Shown here: piece by piece, positions 45,366-52,992 of the stretch
How positions within the stretch are numbered: the stretch's first letter is position 1
Layout of the letters: every line of letters begins with the position of its first letter
Assembly (NCBI GenBank): GCA_010672825.2
Contig: JAAHFU020000002.1
Coordinates: forward strand, 1,500,001 to 1,564,000
DNA from: Leptolyngbya sp. SIO1E4
Lineage (GTDB): Bacteria; Cyanobacteriota; Cyanobacteriia; Phormidesmidales; Phormidesmidaceae
Direction of reading: 5' to 3'
DNA length: 64,000 bases
The notes under the pieces: generated by a model
What the model was told of the DNA's origin: nothing
What the model saw: only the letters and a program-made list of their open reading frames with translations
Databases searched by the model: none
Program-made: the position numbers and the translations under genes

Positions 45366-46388
45366 CTACGAGGCTCCAGACTTGCTCGTGAATATGATCA
45401 GCACGGTCTTGAAGATGATTTTGAGGTCGTAGAACAGGCTCCAATTTTGCTGATATCGCAGATCAAGCTTAATCACATCCTCAAAGTTTGTGATGCTAGA
45501 GCGACCATTCACCTGCCATTCACCCGTGAGTCCCGGCTTAACGTCTAATCGCTGCCAAGCGGGCACTTCGTAACGTTCAATCTCATCGGGTGTGGGGGGT
45601 CGGGTGCCTACGAGGCTCATATCCCCTTTCAGCACATTCCAAAACTGAGGAAATTCATCCAGGCTAGTTTTTCGCAGAAATTTTCCGATTCCTGTAATGC
45701 GAGTATCGTCCTTGATCTTAAAGAGAGGCCCTTCAGCTTCATTTTTATTTTGAATCTCGTGCTTCCGGGCTTCGGCATCCACGACCATGGAGCGAAACTT
45801 CCAGATCCGAAAGCGTTTCCCCATCCAAGAACAGCGAGTCTGACTAAAAAGTATGGGGCCGCCGTCGTCCAGTTTGATGGCGATCGCAATGGGCACAAAC
45901 AATACAGCAGTGATGCTTAAACCTACAATGCTACCGACAATATCCATGGCTCGTTTGGCTCGCGAGCCAATGGATGGGTGCGTTGATAGCATTTTCCGCT
46001 CTTGTTGCTTCGGCGGTGGCAGTACCCTATCTGGGTCAGTCTGTTTAATGGTGAAAATCTTGTCTAGATCCGTAATGGCTAGGGCCATCATCACCTGAGG
46101 CCCGACATCATGCAGCAGGAGTTCTGTCTGGCGTTGCTCACAGAGGCGGCGGCAAATCGTAAGGACCCCGATACCGCTACTGTCAATGAAGAGGGTATCG
46201 CTAAAGTCCAACGAGAGGCTTTTTAAGTCCGGGTATTCACGGAACAAGTCCTTACAAACATTCCGAAAACTAACCGCTTCCGTAACAGTCAGCGCTACGG
46301 GTAGCCGAATGACGCAAGCGCCGTCAGTGTAATGAACTGCCAGAGGAACGGTCTCTAAATTTGGCAGAATATTGGACTCCGTGTCCAT
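45366..46388 (-). CDS. STAS domain fused to an undecaprenyl-phosphate sugar transferase
   Basis: A 340-residue fusion. Residues about 12-120 are a STAS domain, as in anti-sigma-factor antagonists: LDFSDTLFIDSSGIGVL, with the DSSG phosphoserine site intact. Residues about 143-340 form a bacterial sugar transferase (WcaJ/WbaP catalytic type): one membrane helix (about 148-172), then FRIWKFRSMVVDAE, RKTSLDEFPQFWNVLKGDMS, LVGTRPPTP and KPGLTGEWQVNGRSS, all core motifs. Such enzymes attach a sugar phosphate to undecaprenyl phosphate to begin exopolysaccharide synthesis. The usual N-terminal multi-helix part of WbaP is missing, replaced by STAS. Regulation by a partner kinase or phosphatase is inferred. 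No other polysaccharide genes are adjacent. Confidence 0.9.
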   Translation of the reverse strand: MDTESNILPNLETVPLAVHYTDGACVIRLPVALTVTEAVSFRNVCKDLFREYPDLKSLSLDFSDTLFIDSSGIGVLTICRRLCEQRQTELLLHDVGPQVMMALAITDLDKIFTIKQTDPDRVLPPPKQQERKMLSTHPSIGSRAKRAMDIVGSIVGLSITAVLFVPIAIAIKLDDGGPILFSQTRCSWMGKRFRIWKFRSMVVDAEARKHEIQNKNEAEGPLFKIKDDTRITGIGKFLRKTSLDEFPQFWNVLKGDMSLVGTRPPTPDEIERYEVPAWQRLDVKPGLTGEWQVNGRSSITNFEDVIKLDLRYQQNWSLFYDLKIIFKTVLIIFTSKSGAS

Positions 46389-46857
46389 GCTAAGTCACCG
46401 TATAGGGCCGTAACATCAACTCACCTAGCAATTGCACCCATGGGGAACAGGCCAAGCTATAAGGATAGGCTTATTAAGGAGGGATACAGGTATTGCCCTA
46501 TACACAGTAGCATTCAGGCCCTAAGTAACCTGTATTGAAGTTTCCCTGCCCATACTGACTCGGTTCCACTGCAGGAGAGTCTTATGCAGGATGCCCACTT
46601 TGAATGGCGGAACTTTCCCAACTTACATAAGCTTCATGGTTCTAAGACGGGATTTCGGAAACCGTTGCGATTACACCCAGATCCCTATCCGTCGATCTGT
46701 CCGGTTGAGGGGGCGCTTTCTGTGTAGGGAGTGATACCACAAAAGTGGTTGATGCCTGAAATTTCTTTATTAAGGGTTTTCTTACGCCACTAGAAACGCA
46801 ATTTGCTTAATTGTTCTGGAATAATTGTTCTGGAAAAGCGTTGGTGAAGAATCACAG
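46389..46857. other. 469-base intergenic region
   Basis: This gap lies between the divergent STAS-sugar transferase (minus) and FAD oxidoreductase (plus). It contains a small frame at 46584-46727 with a ribosome site, described separately, and AT-rich stretches near 46770-46850 that could hold the promoter of the oxidoreductase, including the duplicated words AATTGTTCTGGAA and AATTGTTCTGGAAA at 46809-46836. Confidence 0.45.
46584..46727 (+). CDS. Possible small protein (47 aa)
   Basis: ATG 46584 is preceded by GGAGAG (about 46574) and followed by 47 codons to TAG 46725: MQDAHFEWRNFPNLHKLHGS, then basic and Pro-rich residues. It has one Cys, no signal and no recognised motif. It lies in the gap upstream of the FAD oxidoreductase. 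Support is only the ribosome site and the frame; it may be chance. Confidence 0.3.
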   Translation: MQDAHFEWRNFPNLHKLHGSKTGFRKPLRLHPDPYPSICPVEGALSV

Positions 46858-48933
46858 ATGCCTCAATTACCTCGTCTTAGCCAGGTAGGGATTTCATTCG
46901 GGGCTGCGATCGCCCTGCTAAGCCCTTCTACCTTGCAGCTAGTTGCCAGTGCCCAACCCTCCTCTGATTGGCTAGCCGCGCTCCCCCGGACGCCAGATGA
47001 GGTAGTTGAATGCGAAATCCTGATCATTGGAGGCGGTTTAGCCGGGACCGCGACTGCGTATCAAAGTCTTAAAGCCGGGCATACCGTTTGCTTGACGGAG
47101 ATGACCGATTGGGTGGGTGGCCAGATTTCGTCTCAGGGAACAACCGCCCTGGATGAGTCTCGTCGGCAGCGGCAACTACTGTTTTATTCCGAAGGCTACA
47201 AGGAATTACGCGATCGCATTGAAGAGAAATACGGCGAGCTTAATCCTGGAGAGTGTTGGGTAAGCGCTGCCTGCTTCATGCCAGAAGATGCCCACGACAT
47301 GTTATTTGACATGCTAGAGGATGCTGCCCGCGATGGCAATGGCGAACTCAAATGGTTCCCCTCTACGGTGCCCAAAGACCTGGAATTCAATGCAGATGGC
47401 TCCCAAATTACCAGCGTTGTTAGTATCCAACACAGCCCGGCACCAGATACCCCGCCGCTGAATACCGAGCCCCTGTCTCAGGTGATTGAAGACATCTACC
47501 GCTACGAAGATTCGGCCCGTTTCAACAAGCATATTATTCAGTTTGTGTCCCCTGAAGGTGATTCCGAAGGCCCTGCTGATTGGTATGTGGTGGAAGCCAC
47601 CGAGACGGGTGAAATTATTGCCATGGGGGGGATTCCCTATCGTTTGGGGTTAGATCCCAAATCAGCTTTGAATCCATCGTCCCCGGTTGAAACCAACAAT
47701 CCCTACTGCACCCAGGGGTTTACCTATACTTTTGCGATGGAGAAAACTGAGACTCCGCAACCACAAACGGTTCCTTCCTTCTACACGCAGTATGAACCTT
47801 ATTTCAGCTACGAACGGGCCCGTGAAGGTTATACGCCAGAAGATTACTACGACTTTGTCTTTACCTACCGTCGCCTCTGGAGTGAAACCCCCCGGCGGGA
47901 AGAACGCATTATTGGCTCGCCTCGGCCCCGCCCAGGGGATATCTCCATGCAGAATTGGACTTGGGGCAACGATTATCGTCCGGGTAACCCGGAAGACAAC
48001 CTCATTTATACCCACGACCAGCTACTAGAAATGGGGCAGCTTGAACCTGGCGGTTGGATGGGCGGGCTGCGGCAAGAGACCCTCAGGCTAGGGGAAGAGA
48101 ATGCCCTCAGCTATTATTACTGGCTCATTGTGGGGACGACGGATTCTCAATTAAGCAACACCGTCAAAGAACCTTTCCCCAATAGCCGTTTACTGACGGG
48201 TTATGACGCTCCTATGGGAACTGCCCATGGACTCTCAAAACACCCCTACATTCGCGAGGCTCGGCGCATTATCGGGCGCCCTTCCTTTGGGTATGCAGAT
48301 GGCTTTGAGATTAACGAAGTTGATTTCACCTGGATTGATTTTGACGATCCGTTTTATCAAGAGAATCTAGATCCCAGGACTTTTCAGGCCCTACGGCGAG
48401 AGGTGGCGGGTCAAGCTGCGTTAGATGCCATTGTCAATCAAACGCCTGCCTCAGAGATTCCACGGCGGCGGCGATCTCGCATTTATCCTGACTCCGTAGG
48501 CATCGCTCAGTATGCGATCGACTTCCACCCCTGTATGTTGGAGGCTCCCCCAGAGAAACCTGGCAATATTGAGCGTCCTGGGGTCCGTCAGGCCCATGGG
48601 CAGGCCTATCCGGCTCAGATTCCGCTGCGGGCGCTCATTCCGCAGCGGGTTGACAACTTGCTAATTGCTAGCAAGAGTATTGCTGCCAGCACCATTGCCG
48701 CTGCCGCCTATCGGGTGCATTCCTTCGAATGGTCAGTCGGCGTTGGGGCCGCCGCAACCATTGACTTTGCCATGCGTCAAAACATCTTGCCTTACGAACT
48801 GGTAGATGATCTGCCCAATCGGGAACCTTTGCTCGAGGAACTACGCCTCGAATTAGAGCGCAGTGGCAATCCCACCAAGTTTCCCAACACCTCCATCTTC
48901 AATGAAGACTGGGAGGATTGGCGTCCCTGGTAA
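46858..48933 (+). CDS. Exported FAD-dependent oxidoreductase
   Basis: A 691-residue protein from ATG 46858 (a TTG at 46825 would add 11). It has an N-terminal hydrophobic segment (about 8-30, VGISFGAAIALLSPSTLQLV) with a possible cleavage near VASAQ, so it looks exported. Residues about 55-90 hold the FAD dinucleotide fold: CEILIIGGGLAGTATAYQSL, then EMTDWVGGQISSQG. This is the PF12831-like FAD-dependent oxidoreductase group, many of which are uncharacterised. Later segments (LIASKSIAASTIAAAAYRVH) close the FAD site near the C terminus. No twin-Arg motif is seen, which is odd for a flavoprotein assembled in the cytoplasm, so the hydrophobic segment may be an anchor. The HAD gene overlaps its end. 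Confidence 0.82.
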   Translation: MPQLPRLSQVGISFGAAIALLSPSTLQLVASAQPSSDWLAALPRTPDEVVECEILIIGGGLAGTATAYQSLKAGHTVCLTEMTDWVGGQISSQGTTALDESRRQRQLLFYSEGYKELRDRIEEKYGELNPGECWVSAACFMPEDAHDMLFDMLEDAARDGNGELKWFPSTVPKDLEFNADGSQITSVVSIQHSPAPDTPPLNTEPLSQVIEDIYRYEDSARFNKHIIQFVSPEGDSEGPADWYVVEATETGEIIAMGGIPYRLGLDPKSALNPSSPVETNNPYCTQGFTYTFAMEKTETPQPQTVPSFYTQYEPYFSYERAREGYTPEDYYDFVFTYRRLWSETPRREERIIGSPRPRPGDISMQNWTWGNDYRPGNPEDNLIYTHDQLLEMGQLEPGGWMGGLRQETLRLGEENALSYYYWLIVGTTDSQLSNTVKEPFPNSRLLTGYDAPMGTAHGLSKHPYIREARRIIGRPSFGYADGFEINEVDFTWIDFDDPFYQENLDPRTFQALRREVAGQAALDAIVNQTPASEIPRRRRSRIYPDSVGIAQYAIDFHPCMLEAPPEKPGNIERPGVRQAHGQAYPAQIPLRALIPQRVDNLLIASKSIAASTIAAAAYRVHSFEWSVGVGAAATIDFAMRQNILPYELVDDLPNREPLLEELRLELERSGNPTKFPNTSIFNEDWEDWRPW

Positions 48934-49570
48934 CAGTGCTTTGACCACACTCTTGTTTGATTTTGATGGCACGCTGGCAGATAGTTTGGCTGTCATCGTT
49001 ACGATTACTAACCGGTTGGCTCCAGAATTTGGGTATCGACCGACTCCCTTGGAGAAAATCGATACCCTAAAGGGGCTTAACGCGCGTCAGCTTATTCGGT
49101 ACTCAGGCATTCCAGTGCTGAAAATACCGGCATTGCTGCGGCGCTTACGGACGGAGCTCCGCCAACAGAGTGCTCAAATTCTGCCCTGTGCCGATATGCC
49201 AGCTGTGATTCAGTCGCTGTACCAACAGCAACACACCCTGGCTGTGATTACGTCAAATACTCCTGACATTGTAAATGCCTTTCTGGCTGCCCATCAGCTG
49301 CAGAACTATTTTGTCGGAGTTGACGGAGGCGGTACTTTGTTTGGCAAGGGTCGGCTGATTACGCGGTGTCTGCAGCAGCGCCCCTTCGACCCAGAACAAA
49401 CGGTTTATGTTGGCGATGAAGTTCGCGATGTAGAGGCTGCCCGCTTTGCCGGAATTCGCGTTGTTTCGGTGACATGGGGGTTTAACAATCGTGAAGCGTT
49501 GGCTGCTGCTAAACCAGACTGGCTGGTAGATGAACCGCAAGCGTTGCAAGCGATTGCAGATGCGGTATAG
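48902..49570 (+). CDS. HAD-superfamily phosphatase (phosphoglycolate phosphatase-like)
   Basis: About 222 residues from ATG 48902, overlapping the end of the FAD oxidoreductase gene by 32 bases in another frame; a TTG at 48941 would give a more usual N terminus (LTTLLFDFDGTLADS). Motif I DFDGTLADS, motif II VITSNTPD, the motif III Lys in GKGRLITRC and motif IV VGDEVRDVEAA are all present, so the enzyme should be active. The alpha-helical cap (about residues 35-95) is of the type found in phosphoglycolate phosphatases. Photorespiratory phosphoglycolate is a plausible substrate but cannot be read from the sequence. Overlap suggests cotranscription with the oxidoreductase. Confidence 0.85.
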   Translation: MKTGRIGVPGNSALTTLLFDFDGTLADSLAVIVTITNRLAPEFGYRPTPLEKIDTLKGLNARQLIRYSGIPVLKIPALLRRLRTELRQQSAQILPCADMPAVIQSLYQQQHTLAVITSNTPDIVNAFLAAHQLQNYFVGVDGGGTLFGKGRLITRCLQQRPFDPEQTVYVGDEVRDVEAARFAGIRVVSVTWGFNNREALAAAKPDWLVDEPQALQAIADAV

Positions 49571-49743
49571 TCATGCTGTCGATAAGCTGCTGAGCGTTAA
49601 TATTCAATCTGCCACATGCGTTTCTGTTGGCTCTCTTTTCTTGCTCTAGGCCGTGGAGAACCCACGCTGATATCCTGCCTATGTCGGGGGTTTGCACAGC
49701 TTGGGGGGACGAATTTCGGCGGTTTACTGAGCATTAGCCGGGT

Positions 49744-50424
49744 ATGAAAGTACAGCATGTTGCTCAGGCGGCCGGGCAAAGCGATGCCTCCCCATGGGTG
49801 TTAGCGGTTCTTAATGGCAAGGGCGGTGTTGGTAAAACAACGACTGCCGTTAACCTCGCAGCAATTTTGTCCGAATCCTATTCGGTTTTACTGGTGGATG
49901 CCGATCCGCAGGCCTCAGCCACCTGGTGGGTCTCGCGCAGCCCTCAGCCCGTGACGTTTGATATCACTCAGGAGACAGACGCTACACTTCTAGGCAAACT
50001 GAAGAAGATATCTGATTATTCTCTGATTGTGGTAGATACGCCCCCGGCCCTCAATTCGGTAGCGCTCGCAGCGGTGATTCCGGTTGCAGACTACATTTTG
50101 CTGCCCACTCCGCCAGCCCCGATGGATTTAGCAGCGTTGGTGACGACGATTAAATCTGCGATCGCCCCGTCTGGAGTGGCCCATCGGGTGCTGTTAACCA
50201 AGGTGGATTCTCGTAGTTTGGCAGAGGCGATCGAGGCTCAAGCGACGCTCAATAGCTTAGACATTCCTGCCTGTGAGACAATCATTCGCACCTATAAAGC
50301 CCATGAACGGGCTGCCTTGGAGGGGGTTCCCATTACCCGGTGGCGAGGTGCAAACGTCAAAGAAGCGAGGGCCGATTACTGCCGCGTTGCCGACGAAGTA
50401 CAGCAAGACTGGAGACTGCCATGA
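49744..50424 (+). CDS. ParA/MinD-family ATPase, McdA-like
   Basis: A 226-residue cytoplasmic ATPase. The deviant Walker A NGKGGVGKTTTAVNLA has the signature Lys at 26 and the P-loop Lys at 31; Walker A' is LLVDADPQASATWW and Walker B VVDTPPALNS. It is compact, with no N-terminal HTH, so it is not a plasmid-type ParA with autorepression. Such small ParAs position cargo on the nucleoid with a partner protein: chemoreceptors, carboxysomes (McdA) or other bodies. The stop overlaps the next gene's start (ATGA at 50421-50424), so a translationally coupled pair is nearly certain. The partner resembles McdB. No parB or parS is present. The 17-residue leader before the ATPase strand is unusual, but no other ATG is available. 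Confidence 0.9.
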   Translation: MKVQHVAQAAGQSDASPWVLAVLNGKGGVGKTTTAVNLAAILSESYSVLLVDADPQASATWWVSRSPQPVTFDITQETDATLLGKLKKISDYSLIVVDTPPALNSVALAAVIPVADYILLPTPPAPMDLAALVTTIKSAIAPSGVAHRVLLTKVDSRSLAEAIEAQATLNSLDIPACETIIRTYKAHERAALEGVPITRWRGANVKEARADYCRVADEVQQDWRLP

Positions 50425-51062
50425 CTAAGAAAAACCTGTCTGATTTGCTGAAGGAAGAAGCCAATGCCCCAGCAGCTTCCTCAGCAACTTCTCCTCAATC
50501 AGCACCCACTCCAGCGAAATCAAGGGCAGCCAAGAAGACTGCGACATCATCGGCATCGGCCCGCTCTACCAGCCGTCGAGGGCCTACTAAGGCTGACTTA
50601 GAGAAGCAGGTTGCGCAACTTGAAGCAGACCTGAAGGCGTCGGCTGAGCGGGAATTGACGCTGAACAAACAGGTTAAAGGCTTGCAAGATGATCTAGAAA
50701 AGCAGCAAGTGCGTCTGTTTGAGCTCAAGGATGCTCTGGAGCAAGCTCAAGTGAGCGCCAAAACCCACGACGAAACGCTCCAGAAAGTGACAGATGAACT
50801 GGCCGAAGCCAAGCAAGTAATCCTCAAAATGACCGCTGCAGCTGAAAAAGCTGCGGCTTCCCCGCCTGCCCAACAACCTCAAAAACCGGCAGAGCCGAGT
50901 CCGGCTGCTAAACCTGCCCTGGCGGTCAAAATGCGCCACGGCGGTGATATTTATCGTGGCAGACGGCTGCCCGCTCACAAAGCGGTTCCGGACTATGCCA
51001 TCGATCATGGTGAAAAGAAGAGTAGTATGCTCTCTGATGAGGAAATTGGCTGGGTAGATTGA
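50421..51062 (+). CDS. Coiled-coil partner of the ParA ATPase, McdB-like
   Basis: A 213-residue protein whose ATG shares four bases with the ParA stop. The N terminus (about 1-55) is basic, Ala/Ser/Thr/Pro-rich and looks disordered; residues about 55-140 form a long coiled coil (LEKQVAQLEADLKASAEREL); residues about 140-165 are Ala/Pro-rich; and the C-terminal 40 residues (from VKMRHGGDIYRGRRLPAHKA to SMLSDEEIGWVD) look conserved, with a single Trp, the only one in the protein, at residue 211. This plan matches McdB proteins, which have a disordered basic N terminus, a Gln-rich coiled coil and an invariant C-terminal Trp, and which undergo condensation and bind carboxysomes. Homology to McdB is inferred from plan and context, not alignment. 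Confidence 0.72.
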   Translation: MTKKNLSDLLKEEANAPAASSATSPQSAPTPAKSRAAKKTATSSASARSTSRRGPTKADLEKQVAQLEADLKASAERELTLNKQVKGLQDDLEKQQVRLFELKDALEQAQVSAKTHDETLQKVTDELAEAKQVILKMTAAAEKAAASPPAQQPQKPAEPSPAAKPALAVKMRHGGDIYRGRRLPAHKAVPDYAIDHGEKKSSMLSDEEIGWVD

Positions 51063-51373
51063 GCCCGCATTCATCCCGCATTTATAGGGGTTAATCTGGA
51101 AGATTGATGATTGACTATTTCCTTTCTTGAACAAGGATTTAGATCAATATCAATTGCAATCAGTGAGGATATTTTCCCCAGCAGGCGTTCTTTAATAAAG
51201 AATGAACGTTAAGCACGCGGTTCTTCAGCGAATCGAGGGTTCTGCCTCAAGACTGGCTTCGGGGCTTGGGCATTCAAATTCACATTATTATCGAACTATC
51301 GCCATACTTGGACAAGTGTTTTAAGTGCTGGCTCAGAGGTGTCTTGAGGCTTCTTCATAAAGGAGGCTGAAAG
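51063..51373. other. 311-base intergenic region
   Basis: This stretch lies between the McdB-like gene and the small exported protein. It ends in a strong ribosome site (AGGAGG at 51361-51366). I see no gene, hairpin terminator or RNA in it. Confidence 0.4.
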
Positions 51374-51700
51374 ATGAAAAGGTTTATTGTAATGGGTGTC
51401 GCTGTTGCCTCATCCTTAGCCTGGCCCAGTTCTATAGCAATAGCATCGGATAGTTCAGACTTAGAGGCCACGCAGTCTCAAGCCTGCCCTATGATGCTGC
51501 ATGAAGAGGCAATGGGTGTAGATGCAGAAACATTGCCGGTTCCTTTTTTACCTGACGATGCTTTAGAAGATGTGCAGTCGATTTTGGAGCTGTGTACTTC
51601 AGGATCCTATGTAGATTCACGCTCCAACCCACTCCCGTCTCCGTCCAGGTTGCAGCTAGAGCAGCCCGATAGTTTAACGCTCTTTGAGACCCCGTTGTAA
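51374..51700 (+). CDS. Small exported hypothetical protein (108 aa)
   Basis: A 108-residue protein with a signal peptide (about 1-24, IVMGVAVASSLAWPSSIAIA, cleavage near IAIASD). The mature part is acidic, Leu- and Pro-rich, with two Cys residues in ACPMMLHEEAM and LELCTSGSY. There is no recognised domain. The start is well supported by AGGAGG seven bases upstream. It is followed after 50 bases by a two-helix membrane protein and then by livH. Whether these belong together is unclear. I do not recognise the family; a lineage-specific periplasmic protein is likely. Confidence 0.7.
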   Translation: MKRFIVMGVAVASSLAWPSSIAIASDSSDLEATQSQACPMMLHEEAMGVDAETLPVPFLPDDALEDVQSILELCTSGSYVDSRSNPLPSPSRLQLEQPDSLTLFETPL

Positions 51701-51749
51701 TCTCCTGCTGTAATCACTAGCATTCACCTGAAGAGGCGGGGAAGTTTTT

Positions 51750-52040
51750 ATGGGAAAGATGACGTTGGCGTTTGTCGTTGTGCTGCCTGGCGTGGTCGGT
51801 GTTGTGGTGTTTGCCTATTTCGCCCTAATTGATTGGGAGGCTCTGCAAGCGGCTTATCAGGAATTGGAGTTAGCGGTGGAACAGTCGGCTGATCTCAATA
51901 TTTTGTTTCCCCGAGCGACGCAGCAGAATATTCACCGCATCAATCTATTTGCGGAAGGGGTCTGGACTCTGTTGAGCGCAATTCTGGTAGCGATTGGGCT
52001 GCAAGGTATCTGTACTGGGCCTCGCCGCAGTCGGGGCTGA
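51750..52040 (+). CDS. Small two-helix membrane protein (96 aa)
   Basis: A 96-residue protein with two hydrophobic stretches: MTLAFVVVLPGVVGVVVFAYF (about 4-24) and LFAEGVWTLLSAILVAIGLQ (about 66-85). The loop between them is acidic and helical (LQAAYQELELAVEQSADLNI), and the short tail is basic (PRRSRG). A GGGGAAG-like ribosome site precedes ATG 51750. I do not recognise it. The plan, an acidic loop between two helices, suits a small inner-membrane accessory protein. The livH gene starts 94 bases further on and could be expressed from the same transcript, but no function can be assigned. Confidence 0.6.
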   Translation: MGKMTLAFVVVLPGVVGVVVFAYFALIDWEALQAAYQELELAVEQSADLNILFPRATQQNIHRINLFAEGVWTLLSAILVAIGLQGICTGPRRSRG

Positions 52041-52134
52041 TGAGCTGTTAGAAAATTTATGATTTGAAGGGCCGATCGCTTTCCACAAATGTAACCCGAT
52101 CGCGTTTAATAACAGCGTGGTGCTTGTGTAAATT

Positions 52135-52992
52135 GTGCTCGACTTCATACAGCTCGTTATCTATGGCATCGTTTTAGGATGCATTTTGTCTTTAGGGGCG
52201 ATCGGCGTATCGCTGACGTTTGGAATTTTGCGCTTCGCCAATTTTGCCCATGGCGACCTGATGACCATCGGCGCTTATTTTGGCTTTGTGTTGATTCAGC
52301 AAGTGGGGTTGCCGTTTTGGGTGAGCTTACCGATCGCCTGTCTGCTGGCCGTTGGCGTTGCGATCACGATTGACTATTTGGTCTTTCGGCAACTCCGCAG
52401 TCGTCCACCCGTCATTTTGCTGATTTCCTCCTTCGGTATTGCCCTGATCTTGCGCAGCCTGATTCAGCTAATTTGGGGATCTGATCAGCTCGTCTATCGC
52501 CAGGGCATTCAACAGTCGTGGCAGTTTGGAGGGCTCAGCCTGAAACCGGATCAGCTGGTGATTGTCGTCGGGGCGATCGCCCTGGTGACTGCCCTGCATT
52601 TCTTTCTGCAAAACACCAAAATAGGAAAAGCGATGCGGGCCATGGCAGACAACGTGGATTTAGCCAAGGTCAGCGGCATCAATACAGAACGAGTCGTGTT
52701 GTGGACTTGGGCCTTGGGCGCCGTGATGGCCTGTGCTGCAGGCGTTTTTCTCGGCTTAGATACGCAGCTGGCACCCACCATGGGTTGGAGTATCTTGTTG
52801 TCGATTTTTGCGGCAGCTATCTTGGGGGGCATTGGCAGCCCCTATGGGGCGATCGCGGGCGGGCTTGTCATTGGCTTAGCGTCAGAATTGTCGACGTTGG
52901 TTATTTCACCGGCCTATAAATCTGCGGTTGCCTTTGCCATTTTGGTTGTGATGCTGATTGTGAGGCCCACTGGGCTGCTGGGAGGGCGATAG
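52135..52992 (+). CDS. Branched-chain/neutral amino-acid ABC permease LivH (NatC-like)
   Basis: A 285-residue inner-membrane permease starting at GTG 52135. It has about eight helices; the opening LGAIGVSLTFGILRFANFAH (TM1-2) and the C-terminal AAAILGGIGSPYGAIAGGLV are signatures of the LivH family, with the EAA-type contact NVDLAKVSGINTERV in between. LivH and LivM form the membrane part of a branched-chain or neutral amino-acid importer; in cyanobacteria the equivalent is the Nat system. Its partner LivM begins at the base after this gene's stop. No LivJ binding protein and no LivG/LivF ATPases are nearby, so these must be encoded elsewhere. Confidence 0.93.
   Translation: MLDFIQLVIYGIVLGCILSLGAIGVSLTFGILRFANFAHGDLMTIGAYFGFVLIQQVGLPFWVSLPIACLLAVGVAITIDYLVFRQLRSRPPVILLISSFGIALILRSLIQLIWGSDQLVYRQGIQQSWQFGGLSLKPDQLVIVVGAIALVTALHFFLQNTKIGKAMRAMADNVDLAKVSGINTERVVLWTWALGAVMACAAGVFLGLDTQLAPTMGWSILLSIFAAAILGGIGSPYGAIAGGLVIGLASELSTLVISPAYKSAVAFAILVVMLIVRPTGLLGGR

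Noticed and set aside
50340-51062. Longer version of the McdB-like protein starting inside the ParA gene
   Set aside because: The 27 extra residues are out-of-frame ParA sequence, and ATG 50421 gives the standard ATGA overlap.
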